From IMG/VR virus record IMGVR_UViG_3300006923_000006, positions 1-64,000 of that record: 64,000 nucleotides of DNA; one strand, given 5' to 3'. Shown here piece after piece: positions 6,493-14,369 of the stretch (the first letter of the stretch is position 1; each line of letters starts with the position of its first letter). Origin of the DNA: a virus. Below the pieces are notes generated by a model. The model did no database searches. It worked only from the letters and a program-made list of their open reading frames with translations, and was not told the origin of the DNA. The position numbers and the translations under genes are program-made.

Positions 6493-7035
6493 ATGGGACG
6501 CAAAGCAAAAATCGACAATCGCAAGCAACTAGACTTGGCTATCAGCGAAGAGCTAGGACCAGCTAAGAAGAGCGGAATTGGCAAAACCGAATTCTATGGA
6601 TTAGTCGCGAAAAATTACGGACAACGAGTTGACGGCAACGAAAACTATGTTAGCATTGGTTGGGTACAGCAAGCAATCAAACGGCACAAACTGACTATTG
6701 ATATTGAGTCTCAAAAAGGTATGCATACCCAAACTGGCGAACATGCCGAGAAAATGCGACAAGCTAGAGGCAAGCGAACTAGTCGCGCTGAAAAATTTGC
6801 AGCAAATCCCGCAATTGTAGAGGCTCACAAAAACTTGCGGCAAACCTTCCCTACCAAACAAAAAGTAGTTGACAAAATTGTAAACGATGGTAGCCTAAAG
6901 GCGGCAGTAGCCCTAAAATGTTGGGATTGTTCAGGTGGGCTATCGTCGGAAGTATCTAGCTGTGTACTGAACAACTGTCCACTATGGGCATTTCGACCAA
7001 ACGCAGAGAAATCCGAATTGGTAGAAATCAAGTAA
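6493..7035 (+). CDS. Phage protein with C-terminal Cys cluster (180 aa)
   Basis: The N-terminal two thirds is basic and helical. The C-terminus has CWDCSGG ... SCVLNNCPLWAFRP (residues ~142-167), a Cys4 pattern that I know from many phage proteins of unknown function ending in CPLxxFR. It is likely a zinc or iron-sulfur site. Promoter and AAGGGAAGC ribosome-binding site are both present. Confidence 0.75.
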   Translation: MGRKAKIDNRKQLDLAISEELGPAKKSGIGKTEFYGLVAKNYGQRVDGNENYVSIGWVQQAIKRHKLTIDIESQKGMHTQTGEHAEKMRQARGKRTSRAEKFAANPAIVEAHKNLRQTFPTKQKVVDKIVNDGSLKAAVALKCWDCSGGLSSEVSSCVLNNCPLWAFRPNAEKSELVEIK

Positions 7036-7079
7036 AATCGTGAGTATATTATTTTTCTTTAAGTATATGGAGTTAGAGT

Positions 7080-7370
7080 ATGTCAAGCACAATCTTTGAA
7101 AAATCTGTAGAATCTTTGCGGCGGTTTGTTTGGGCTAGGAAACTGGCAGGGAATCCAGTATCTAAAAGCGAGCTAGTAGAAATTCCTAGTTCAGTTGTCA
7201 ATGCGGCAGACATCGTGTCTACGACAACTGGAACCAGCGTATCGGGCTATCGGTCTAACAAACCCACTAACGAAATCCCTACTTGGACAATGGATAATAT
7301 GGATAGAGGAGGCAAGTTGGCAAGTCTAGCTAAAAACTATCAACTATGGCAAAGCGAACTAGCCGGATAG
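7080..7370 (+). CDS. Hypothetical protein (96 aa)
   Basis: ATG at 7080 follows GGAGTTAGAGT. No recognisable domain; an N-terminal helix (SVESLRRFVWARKLAG) is followed by a Ser/Thr-rich middle. Shares the string SELVEI with the end of the preceding protein. Confidence 0.55.
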   Translation: MSSTIFEKSVESLRRFVWARKLAGNPVSKSELVEIPSSVVNAADIVSTTTGTSVSGYRSNKPTNEIPTWTMDNMDRGGKLASLAKNYQLWQSELAG

Positions 7371-7446
7371 TCTATAAAGAGCACAGGTGAAGTACGGATT
7401 CCAGGTTTCGATTCTAACAAACGATTTCAGAAAAAGGTACAAAACT

Positions 7447-7689
7447 ATGGCAACGGCAACACAACGCGCTAAACGGCAAATCTCGCGGTCTCACGGGCAT
7501 CTAGTAGTAGTGGGCACAAGCAAAACCGGATTCCGACTAGCGGGAGCAACGTATGGGAAGACTGTTAGTTTTGGTAAGCTGCACAAACGACAAAAGGACG
7601 CTAAGCAAAGCGGTCTAGCTAAGTTTGGCAAGACAGCAAAGGCTAAAAAAATGGTTGAAAAAGATTTAGAATTGTTGTTGCAATCATGA
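7447..7689 (+). CDS. Hypothetical basic protein (80 aa)
   Basis: I chose ATG 7447, preceded by AAAAAGGTAC, over an open frame starting at 7387 without a ribosome-binding site. Lys/Gly-rich throughout (ATQRAKRQISRSHGHLVVVG), probably nucleic-acid binding. The following promoter begins in its last codons. Confidence 0.55.
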   Translation: MATATQRAKRQISRSHGHLVVVGTSKTGFRLAGATYGKTVSFGKLHKRQKDAKQSGLAKFGKTAKAKKMVEKDLELLLQS

Positions 7690-7705
7690 AAAACTAGCCG
7701 ATACT
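7678..7705 (+). promoter_or_regulatory. Promoter TTGCAA-16-GATACT
   Basis: TTGCAA 7678-7683, AAACTAGCC, GATACT 7700-7705. The predicted start lies at the beginning of the structured RNA at 7712-7792. Confidence 0.7.
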
Positions 7706-7711
7706 TACTTA

Positions 7712-7792
7712 CGTAAGAAAGACAGTAGGTGCTCAGGGGAGACGAGCATAAAAGCAATACCATAAGATACCCAACTTACCTACTATCTTTTT
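7712..7792 (+). ncRNA. Candidate small structured RNA with terminator-like end
   Basis: AAAGACAGTAGGT (7718-7730) pairs with ACCTACTATCTTT (7778-7790) with one mismatch. An inner hairpin TGCTC/GAGCA has the purine-rich loop AGGGGAGAC. Five T residues end the outer stem. A promoter lies just upstream, so an ~80-nt transcript ending in a Rho-independent terminator is plausible. The exposed AGGGGAG could pair with a ribosome-binding-site complement. It could equally be an attenuator of the gene at 7832. Confidence 0.5.
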
Positions 7793-7831
7793 AGAACTCA
7801 ACATCGTAACAATTTTTAAGAAAGTTGTAAA

Positions 7832-8074
7832 ATGAGATTGACAGAACAGGAAATCATTGATAAGATTAATGGAAAGAAAGAACTCTGTTTTCTAACGCCA
7901 TCGACGGCGGCAGAAGCGAGAACTAAAAACCGACTAAGAGACCATGGCCCAAAATTTGAGATTATCAAAAAGGGTACGCCGGTTTGTATGGATGGTAGTT
8001 GTGCGTTGTTAGTTCGTAGCGTGAAAACTGATTGGACGGGATGGTTAGAAAATATTCAAATTATCATTGACTAG
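7832..8074 (+). CDS. Hypothetical protein (80 aa)
   Basis: Starts MRLTEQEIIDKINGKKELCF with AAGAAAG upstream. The second half is beta-rich (KKGTPVCMDGSCALLVRSVK). No family recognised. Confidence 0.55.
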   Translation: MRLTEQEIIDKINGKKELCFLTPSTAAEARTKNRLRDHGPKFEIIKKGTPVCMDGSCALLVRSVKTDWTGWLENIQIIID

Positions 8075-8094
8075 CGACCAAAGTAGAGTAAACT
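8067..8094 (+). promoter_or_regulatory. Promoter TTGACT-16-TAAACT
   Basis: TTGACT 8067-8072 and TAAACT 8089-8094, followed by the family's AGAAGCATAAGACA. A ~110-base leader precedes the gene at 8209, with a small GCAAC-ATA-GTTGC hairpin near 8133-8146. Confidence 0.6.
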
Positions 8095-8208
8095 AGAAGC
8101 ATAAGACAAAAGGAGAACATTGATTCCTGTACTGCAAGCAACATAGTTGCAAACTAAAAATCTGTTGTTAAAAGAAAAAGTTGATAGATTCCTAGAAGAA
8201 AGCAACAA

Positions 8209-8664
8209 ATGAAAACCCTAATTATCCACCATTTAGAAACAATGTGGGAATCTGGTTACAAAAAATTCGGCACTACTTTCTCTGATATTGCTGAAAAAAT
8301 TGTTTGCTATCTAGAAGAATCGTGTTACGATAGAGTTATACTAACGCGGTTTGAGGATGATTCTTTTGAGGATGAACATTTTGATACGGGGCTAGTTCAC
8401 TATATTGGCGAAATATATGATTACGCCTATGGTTGGCACCGTGATAGTCTAGACCTAGAAGACGACAGCAAATTGCCAGACGATTTCACAGAAGGAGGAT
8501 ACCATAGCGATATCGTATACGTGCCAGATTGGGTAAAATCGCTCAAAACGCATCAGGTTAGCTTGTGCGGTGCGTTTGATGGAGAATGCATAGAGGATAT
8601 GGAAATTGCACTAACAGCGGCAGAAGTCAAATTTGAACGTCTCAACGCATTAATAGTAGGGTAA
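8209..8664 (+). CDS. Hypothetical acidic protein (151 aa)
   Basis: Acidic protein with many Asp/Glu runs (RFEDDSFEDEHFDTG, DLEDDSKLPDDF) and aromatic residues. No motif recognised. A DNA-mimic role is possible on charge alone, but nothing specific supports it. Confidence 0.6.
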   Translation: MKTLIIHHLETMWESGYKKFGTTFSDIAEKIVCYLEESCYDRVILTRFEDDSFEDEHFDTGLVHYIGEIYDYAYGWHRDSLDLEDDSKLPDDFTEGGYHSDIVYVPDWVKSLKTHQVSLCGAFDGECIEDMEIALTAAEVKFERLNALIVG

Positions 8665-8670
8665 CACAAA

Positions 8671-8853
8671 ATGAAATATTTAGATACTCATAGCCTAAAA
8701 GGTGAAACTATCAAAAAGGTAAACTTTGGTAATGACAACCTAAAAGAACGTAATAGTTATGGTGTAATAACAATCATTACAGAATCAGATAGAGAAATCA
8801 TTCTGTCTAGTAGTTACCTACATGGTGAAATCAGCATAAGAGAAAATCTTTAG
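8671..8853 (+). CDS. Hypothetical protein (60 aa)
   Basis: ATG at 8671 lies 7 bases after the previous stop. A short beta-rich protein (YGVITIITESDREIILSSS). Unknown function. Confidence 0.5.
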   Translation: MKYLDTHSLKGETIKKVNFGNDNLKERNSYGVITIITESDREIILSSSYLHGEISIRENL

Positions 8854-8861
8854 AATTCCAG

Positions 8862-8889
8862 TTGACAAACCCCAAAACTAGCCGATACT
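8862..8889 (+). promoter_or_regulatory. Promoter TTGACA-16-GATACT
   Basis: TTGACA 8862-8867, CAAAACTAGCC, GATACT 8884-8889 and the downstream AGTAGCATAAGACA. Confidence 0.75.
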
Positions 8890-8936
8890 AGTAGCATAAG
8901 ACAAAGCAACGACAACTAACACAAAAGGACGAAACA

Positions 8937-10229
8937 ATGTTACCAATTGAGTATCGCAACGCGACAGCGGACGAAAACGAAAAAGATTTTACAGTCTACG
9001 AAATCGAACTAGACGCGCTAGAATATCTAGCCGAGAAATTAACTAAGCTTGCCAAGCGAGCAAACAAGCTAGGAATGACGGCAAACCTAGATATTATCAG
9101 TTTTGGCGAGTTTTCCGTTGACTGTAAAACAAAGGACGGTATAAAATACCAGAGACATCTAATCAAACTAGCATTCGTAGGCACAACCGTCAAGTTTAAT
9201 GGTTGGGAATTTATCGCCACAATTAGCCCACTAGAGTCTGGTAACCTAGTGAATTGCGTACCAGGAAAAACTTATCCTGTAAGTCTACGTGATGTTACTA
9301 CAAATCGGTGTGACCATTGCAATGTCAACCGGCAACGCAACGAAGTATTTATTATTTTCAATGAAGAAGAAAATATCTATAAGGTAGTAGGCCGAACATG
9401 TATTCAAGATTTTCTAGGGCATTCTCCCGAAAAATTCCTTGCATTAGCTAGTTGGGTTGATTCTCTAGGCGAATTGTTCACAGAAGCAAGCGACAGCGAA
9501 AGTTTTGGGGGTGCAAACAGAGCGCCTATGTGGCCTATTGAAAGCTTTCTAAAGACGGCAAGCGTAATTATTAGGCGTCTAGGGTTTACTAGCAAAACAA
9601 AAGCATATGATGCGGGAACATGCTCTACGTATGATGAAATTATGTTTTTACTCAATCCTAGAAATCAAGCATACGCGGAAAAATTCGCTAGACTGCATAG
9701 TCTTTATCCTGAACAAATCGACAGCGACAAGACAGAGAAATCGCTAGAGTGGGTGCGCGGTCTGACAGACACAAGCAACGATTATATTTATAATCTTAAG
9801 ACAGCTAGTGAATTAGACTATGTTACCCATAAGACGGCGGGATTGTTGGCTAGTCTTATTCCTGCGTATGGTAGGGCAACAGAGAAAGAGAAAGAGAATA
9901 GCCTAGCTAAACAATCATCTAACCATATGGGCGAAGTAGGCAAGCGATACGGAATCTTGAATCTGAACGTACAATCCGTTAAATATTTTGACAACGAGTG
10001 GGGAACAAAAACTTTAGTTAATATGGTTGACAAAGCAGGAAACCGCTATACAATGTGGATTAGTGGGCAAGCGGTTGACGCACTAGAACAGGCTAACGAA
10101 AATTCCGCGATTGTTAATATTACAGCAACAGTCAAAGAGCATAAATCTTGGCAGGGTGTAAAGCAAACCCAACTAAGTAGGCCAGTTATGGGCGTTAAAG
10201 GGAAACACTTGAAAAATCTACTAACGTAA
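8937..10229 (+). CDS. Phage protein with zinc-knuckle-like CDHC motif (430 aa)
   Basis: A 430-residue protein with its own promoter and AAAAGGACG ribosome-binding site. At residues ~122-160 it has RCDHCNVNRQRNEVFII ... VVGRTCIQDFLG, which matches from memory a widespread phage/plasmid family in which a CxxC...C cluster precedes a DFLG motif. The C-terminal ~110 residues (NVQSVKYFDNEWGTKTLVN ... VNITATVKEHKSW) look like an OB-fold, suggesting nucleic-acid binding. No catalytic motif is visible. The function of the family is unknown to me. Confidence 0.8.
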   Translation: MLPIEYRNATADENEKDFTVYEIELDALEYLAEKLTKLAKRANKLGMTANLDIISFGEFSVDCKTKDGIKYQRHLIKLAFVGTTVKFNGWEFIATISPLESGNLVNCVPGKTYPVSLRDVTTNRCDHCNVNRQRNEVFIIFNEEENIYKVVGRTCIQDFLGHSPEKFLALASWVDSLGELFTEASDSESFGGANRAPMWPIESFLKTASVIIRRLGFTSKTKAYDAGTCSTYDEIMFLLNPRNQAYAEKFARLHSLYPEQIDSDKTEKSLEWVRGLTDTSNDYIYNLKTASELDYVTHKTAGLLASLIPAYGRATEKEKENSLAKQSSNHMGEVGKRYGILNLNVQSVKYFDNEWGTKTLVNMVDKAGNRYTMWISGQAVDALEQANENSAIVNITATVKEHKSWQGVKQTQLSRPVMGVKGKHLKNLLT

Positions 10230-10261
10230 ATTAAAAATTCCGTCAATAGGATTAGATAAAA

Positions 10262-10390
10262 ATGATTGAAGAAAATCAAAAGAAAGTAGTTGCAATCCTA
10301 GAACAGTCTGATATAGTATGGTCTAGATACGGAAGCGATACTATTGAAGAATTAGCAGACAAAATTGTAAAAAGGTTAAACAATGGATAA
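10262..10390 (+). CDS. Small protein (42 aa), unknown
   Basis: ATG at 10262, 42 codons, ending 8 bases inside the next gene. Predicted helical (IEENQKKVVAILEQSDIVWS). A TTGCAA-16-TATAGT promoter match (10290-10317) falls inside it and may serve the next gene. Confidence 0.45.
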   Translation: MIEENQKKVVAILEQSDIVWSRYGSDTIEELADKIVKRLNNG

Positions 10391-10751
10391 AACAAGCAAC
10401 GGTGGGCGACATGGTTTTTGGTATGAATACTGTAATAACTGCCAAATAGATACTGAACATATGTCGGTATTAGATGGTCAATGTTGTCTGTGTAAACAAC
10501 GCGAAGAATTAAGCTTTCCAGAACTACCTAGACCAATCTGCATAAAGTTTTGGGCAGAATGCTATGATGGCAAGCTATTAGCAAAAACGTTTGATAGTCC
10601 TAAAGAATCAGAAAATACAAAGCAATTCATAGCGAGAGTAAGGCGCACACTCGGATTAGATAAATACACTAGTCTAAAATTTCACTATTGGATTGACGAA
10701 GAATATGGAATTGCCACCAAGCAACTAGTATTTTCTTCTAAAAGTTTTTAG
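10383..10751 (+). CDS. Zinc-ribbon hypothetical protein (122 aa)
   Basis: CNNCQIDTEHM ... QCCLCKQ at residues ~18-39 forms a CxxC...CxxC zinc ribbon. The rest is alpha/beta with no known domain. The ATG overlaps the previous gene's end. Confidence 0.65.
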   Translation: MDKTSNGGRHGFWYEYCNNCQIDTEHMSVLDGQCCLCKQREELSFPELPRPICIKFWAECYDGKLLAKTFDSPKESENTKQFIARVRRTLGLDKYTSLKFHYWIDEEYGIATKQLVFSSKSF

Positions 10752-10760
10752 CTTTTAGTG

Positions 10761-10788
10761 TTGACATACGACAAAAGTAGCCGATACT
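10761..10788 (+). promoter_or_regulatory. Promoter TTGACA-16-GATACT
   Basis: TTGACA 10761-10766, AGTAGCC, GATACT 10783-10788. Its position rules out an ATG at 10789 as the start of the next gene. Confidence 0.75.
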
Positions 10789-10830
10789 ATGGGTAGTAAA
10801 GAACACAACACAACACCAAAGGAAAACACG

Positions 10831-11418
10831 ATGACAATTTCAATGAATCAAATTAAAACTTTCACGAGGGCTGCTTGTGAGGCTTGCGGTTGTCCAGAGT
10901 TGTTTGATAAGATTAACTATGAGTGTAGCAACAGACTAACTAACTCAATGGGTAGGGCACAAGTAAAGAACCGAATTGTACAACGATGGCATCCAGACAA
11001 AGGATTGCATCGTAAAAGAATCACAACGTATACAATGAAACTATCTACTAAGATTTGGGCAAGAGCAAATCAAGAAGAGCAAGAAGATACTATTATTCAT
11101 GAGGCTTGCCATCTAATTGACTACTATAAAAATGGTAGAATGAATGGCCATGGGCGAGTATGGAAACGATTAATGAGAGAATGTGGAATCAATACCCCTA
11201 AACGTTGTCATGATGTAGACCTAACAGGACTAACACAAACGCGGCGAAAACAGCCTAGACATACTGTCTATTGCAAATGTGAAAATGGCACAGAAATGGG
11301 CAATACACAATATAAACGAATGCTAAGCGGAACAAACTATACTTGTAATAAATGTAAAACAAGAGTAACAAAAGAACCGCAACTAACAACATGGGCGAAA
11401 ACAATGGGGATAAAATGA
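10831..11418 (+). CDS. SprT-like zinc metallopeptidase-fold protein (195 aa)
   Basis: IIHEACHLIDYY (HExxH) with a downstream HGRVWKRLMRECG is the SprT/Spartan signature. The C-terminus carries CKCENG ... CNKCKTR, a zinc ribbon typical of the family. SprT-like proteins in eukaryotes degrade DNA-protein crosslinks; the role in phages is not established. I chose ATG 10831 because it has AAAGGAAAA upstream and lies 43 bases past the -10 box, whereas the in-frame ATG 10789 abuts the -10 box. Confidence 0.85.
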   Translation: MTISMNQIKTFTRAACEACGCPELFDKINYECSNRLTNSMGRAQVKNRIVQRWHPDKGLHRKRITTYTMKLSTKIWARANQEEQEDTIIHEACHLIDYYKNGRMNGHGRVWKRLMRECGINTPKRCHDVDLTGLTQTRRKQPRHTVYCKCENGTEMGNTQYKRMLSGTNYTCNKCKTRVTKEPQLTTWAKTMGIK

Positions 11419-11507
11419 AAAATACAGTTTCAATGGTTGTAGTATTGACGGCATTTTTAGCCGGATATATATTGACTGAGTTTTTGTTTGGTGGATTCAC
11501 ATTCTAA
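11415..11507 (+). CDS. Single-pass membrane peptide (30 aa)
   Basis: Overlaps the SprT-like gene by 4 bases (ATGA). The 30 residues are almost entirely a membrane helix (VSMVVVLTAFLAGYILTEFL). Function unknown. Confidence 0.5.
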   Translation: MKNTVSMVVVLTAFLAGYILTEFLFGGFTF

Positions 11508-11525
11508 ATACTTGAAGGAAAAATT

Positions 11526-11714
11526 ATGTCTGACAAAGTAACGGTAACATTGACTAGAGGAGAAGCAGACCAATTGCGAATCATCGTAGATATGTATAAG
11601 TATAAATGGCTAACATATCTAGAAGAAAACAAACTGACCGCAAACGAAGCAAAGAGAACGATAATTAATCGACAGCTAGACATTTCAGAAAACCTTCTAG
11701 GAAAAATCTCATGA
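11526..11714 (+). CDS. Hypothetical protein (62 aa)
   Basis: ATG preceded by AAGGAAAAATT. TLTRGEADQLRIIVDMYKYK suggests a strand followed by helices. It overlaps the next gene by 4 bases. Confidence 0.6.
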   Translation: MSDKVTVTLTRGEADQLRIIVDMYKYKWLTYLEENKLTANEAKRTIINRQLDISENLLGKIS

Positions 11715-11965
11715 TAATGATTGAAAAATGTCCATATCGTTGTAGAATGTTTTGGTACGTAGCTTGTTGGGAAACCAAAATAGCTTATGTATATGACACT
11801 AAGAAAGAAGCGGAAATCAAGGCTAAGCAAATGAACACAGCTATGCCTCACAGAACATATAATGTAAGCTGGATTGAAGATAGTATGAAACGACACAACC
11901 GATGGAGTCTGCGTAAGGCTATCGGAGATTTTCATGTAAGCTATATGGGCAAAAAACTTCCCTAA
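11711..11965 (+). CDS. Hypothetical protein (84 aa)
   Basis: Start overlaps the previous stop (ATGA). FWYVACWETKIAYVYDTKKEA resembles the short strand-strand-helix domains common in phages. No function known. Confidence 0.55.
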   Translation: MIMIEKCPYRCRMFWYVACWETKIAYVYDTKKEAEIKAKQMNTAMPHRTYNVSWIEDSMKRHNRWSLRKAIGDFHVSYMGKKLP

Positions 11966-11973
11966 GTTTTTAG

Positions 11974-12001
11974 TTGACAAAACCCGATACTAGACTATAC
12001 T
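11974..12001 (+). promoter_or_regulatory. Promoter TTGACA-16-TATACT
   Basis: TTGACA 11974-11979 and consensus-like TATACT 11996-12001, 50 bases before the GP88-like gene. Confidence 0.75.
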
Positions 12002-12050
12002 ACACGAGTTAAGCAAACGACTACTATTTTTCCTTGAAGGATAGACTACA

Positions 12051-12887
12051 ATGGAAGCGACGACAGCGACAACTCTAGTATTTGGAATGAAAAATTCTAA
12101 ACTTATGCAACTGTCTAAAAAAACAAATCGTAAGGTAGCAGGTTTTGGTAAACTTGCTGGACATACTTGTTTGTTTGCAAAGGATTGTTTGTCTAAGGTT
12201 ATTAACGGCAAAGTTATTGACGGAAAACATACTAAATTTAGATGTTTTGCTGCTAGTAATGAGGCTCTATACACAAATGTTTATAAGTCTCATAAACTAA
12301 ACTCTAATCTAATAAAAAACGCGATAGCACTAGGTAAAAACGCGATAGTTGAATTGATTGTTAATAGTATTCCAAAGTCTGCGGAAACCGTAAGAATATT
12401 TACTAGTGGCGATTGGCAAACGCAAACAGAGTTTGATGCGTGGATGGAAGTAGCGGAACAACAGCCAGATATTTTGTTCTATGCTTATACTAAATCTTTA
12501 CCATTTTGGGTAAAAAGACTTGACAGCATTCCAAACAATGTTATACTTACAGCAAGTAAGGGCGGAAAACGAGACGATTTGATAGCTAAGCATAACTTGC
12601 GAGAAGCTATCGTAGTTTACTATGCAACTAACCTAGAAGCAAAGTCTGCTAAATATAATGGCCCAACGGCAGAATCACTAAATCTACCGATAGACAGCGA
12701 CGATAGTATAGCTGCTAACCCTACTAGAAAAAACGAAAACTTTTGTTTGATTATTCACAATGTCCAAAAATCTGGTTCAGAAGCTAGTGTAGCCTGGCAG
12801 AGACAAAAAACCAAAGTAGTTTCTTATCTAGATGCTGCCAAAGAACGAAAACGCATACTGTTAGAGAGGATTGCAAAAAATGGCTAA
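12051..12887 (+). CDS. GP88-family phage protein (278 aa)
   Basis: FGMKNSKLMQLSKKTNRKVA, then GHTCLFAKDCLSKV ... KHTKFRCFAASNEAL and a later SGDWQTQTEFDAWM match the actinobacteriophage gene product 88 family as I remember it: NSKL start, conserved cysteines around residues 40-70, RCYAA motif. The biochemical role of that family is unknown. Its conserved cysteines (TCLFAKDC, RCF) could bind metal. It has its own near-consensus promoter. Confidence 0.8.
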   Translation: MEATTATTLVFGMKNSKLMQLSKKTNRKVAGFGKLAGHTCLFAKDCLSKVINGKVIDGKHTKFRCFAASNEALYTNVYKSHKLNSNLIKNAIALGKNAIVELIVNSIPKSAETVRIFTSGDWQTQTEFDAWMEVAEQQPDILFYAYTKSLPFWVKRLDSIPNNVILTASKGGKRDDLIAKHNLREAIVVYYATNLEAKSAKYNGPTAESLNLPIDSDDSIAANPTRKNENFCLIIHNVQKSGSEASVAWQRQKTKVVSYLDAAKERKRILLERIAKNG

Positions 12888-13272
12888 ATTTCAAATTGGC
12901 GATACGGTTATAGTTCACGATACATTAGGCTATGATATAGGCGAAGCTGAGATTGTTGTGAATAGTAGAAATCACCTATATGGTGTACGTGGTTGGTCGC
13001 GAGATTTCAATGAAAAATTTAGAAAATGTTTTCATACTGATATAGTAGGGGAAATCGCTTATGTTAATATTGACGAAATACGGAAGGAAAATAAAATGAT
13101 TAAAACAATTGCTATCACATTCAAAGCTACACACAACCAAACAAGTTTTCCTTATACTCTAACCAAAGTAGTAGAACATTTGGGCGATTTGCGAGTAGGC
13201 GGGAAATATTCAAAAGAAAACGTACAGAAATTCGTTGACAATCCGAAATTCAAGGTTACAATTGTAGCATAA
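12880..13272 (+). CDS. Hypothetical protein, possibly with an internal start (130 aa)
   Basis: ATG 12880 overlaps the GP88 gene and follows AGAGAGGA. Residues 1-70 (FQIGDTVIVHDTLGYDIGEA) look like a small SH3/KOW-type barrel. An in-frame ATG at 13095 has its own strong ribosome-binding site (GGAAGGAAAATA), so a separate 59-residue product (MIKTIAITFKATH...) may also be made. Confidence 0.6.
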   Translation: MAKFQIGDTVIVHDTLGYDIGEAEIVVNSRNHLYGVRGWSRDFNEKFRKCFHTDIVGEIAYVNIDEIRKENKMIKTIAITFKATHNQTSFPYTLTKVVEHLGDLRVGGKYSKENVQKFVDNPKFKVTIVA

Positions 13273-13344
13273 CGGTTGATACAATATGACTAGCAAAATA
13301 AGTCCAGTACCATGGCATACTAGCGTGGACCCAGTATAACCGTT
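13271..13344 (+). ncRNA. Long bulged hairpin RNA element
   Basis: AACGGTT-(G)-ATAC (13271-13282) pairs with GTAT-AACCGTT (13334-13344) to give 11 bp with one bulged G. Inside, GTCCA/TGGAC closes a second stem around CCATGG. Weak T-rich sequence follows. It overlaps the stop codon of the preceding gene. It may be a 3' end structure or part of the leader of the gene at 13365. Confidence 0.5.
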
Positions 13345-13364
13345 TTATATAAAGGAATTAAGAA

Positions 13365-13901
13365 ATGAGAAAATTCTGTAAAAAATTCGGCAGCAATTGT
13401 TCGTTCTGGTGCGATAAACACCCTGGACATAGTGGTTTATGTGAAAACGGAATTAAATACTCTAAAATTCCATTTTTGGGCAATAAAGACCTTGCAAATG
13501 ACGATATAGTAGATTATAATCAAGCTATTACCAGGATGGCTAGTAAAAACCACGGAAGAGGCTATAAAGCTTGGCAATCGGCTATGTATCATATTGAGAC
13601 AATGGCACAAACTGTTGGAAAAATGATTGAATGGCGAAATAACTATGGTACAATCATGTTCTCTCAAAAACATTATGACGAGATTATAGCCAAACACAAT
13701 CACAAACAATCGTATATTAAAATGCCTGATGACGAAGAAGGTGGTGATTATCAATATTCTTATGGTTCTGGCCTTATGAGAGGACATAGTAACGTTCTTT
13801 TATATCAAGGCTTTTATCACGATGCTGTAATTGTTGGTCAAGGATTTTTGTATGAAATTCGTCCTATTCAAAAGTTTGTTAATCCGCCTATTATAACATA
13901 A
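13365..13901 (+). CDS. Hypothetical protein (178 aa)
   Basis: ATG after AAAGGAATTAAGAA. The N-terminus has CKKFGSNCSFWCDKHPGHSGLC, a Cys/His-rich segment (longer than one zinc knuckle when read in two parts). The rest is polar with no domain that I know. Confidence 0.6.
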   Translation: MRKFCKKFGSNCSFWCDKHPGHSGLCENGIKYSKIPFLGNKDLANDDIVDYNQAITRMASKNHGRGYKAWQSAMYHIETMAQTVGKMIEWRNNYGTIMFSQKHYDEIIAKHNHKQSYIKMPDDEEGGDYQYSYGSGLMRGHSNVLLYQGFYHDAVIVGQGFLYEIRPIQKFVNPPIIT

Positions 13902-13911
13902 GGGTAACTAC

Positions 13912-14331
13912 ATGCCAATTGGAACAACAGGGTTTGAAATTGAAGGTAACTTTAACGTTGATGTAATGCCATTCTATGGTAACAACAGAGACAAAAAAGT
14001 ATCTTATATGGCTCAAATAGAATATAAATTTGAGTATGACGATGAAGAAGTTACCGCTCTACCAGATACGGTAGTTATTAAGGAAATCAATTGCTGTTCA
14101 GAATCAGATGAAAGCCTGTATACTGTCTGGAATCCCGAACAAGTTACGCTAGGTAGAGAAAAAGACCAAATTAATCTAAAGAAACTGCTTGACGAATTCC
14201 GAAAACTATACTATGATATAAGAGATGAAGAGTTAAACGAATTCGCAACAGAAGAAGCGAACAAACTCTACGGCGAACAGCAAGCAATGCGAGACGATTA
14301 CGAAACTAAAATTCTTAGAGAAAACATTTGA
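13912..14331 (+). CDS. Hypothetical acidic protein (139 aa)
   Basis: N-terminal half beta-rich (GFEIEGNFNVDVMPFYG, MAQIEYKFEYDDEEV), C-terminal half a long acidic helix (LLDEFRKLYYDIRDEEL). No known family. Confidence 0.6.
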   Translation: MPIGTTGFEIEGNFNVDVMPFYGNNRDKKVSYMAQIEYKFEYDDEEVTALPDTVVIKEINCCSESDESLYTVWNPEQVTLGREKDQINLKKLLDEFRKLYYDIRDEELNEFATEEANKLYGEQQAMRDDYETKILRENI

Positions 14332-14355
14332 CACGGAAAGAAAGTAGAGTACACT
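14328..14355 (+). promoter_or_regulatory. Promoter TTGACA-16-TACACT
   Basis: TTGACA 14328-14333 spans the preceding stop codon, and TACACT is at 14350-14355. Confidence 0.65.
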
Positions 14356-14369
14356 TAAGGAAGTAAAGG

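Noticed and set aside
10789-10830. Longer N-terminus of the SprT-like protein from ATG 10789
   Set aside because: The ATG touches the -10 box of the promoter at 10761-10788 and would not be transcribed from it. ATG 10831 has a good ribosome-binding site.
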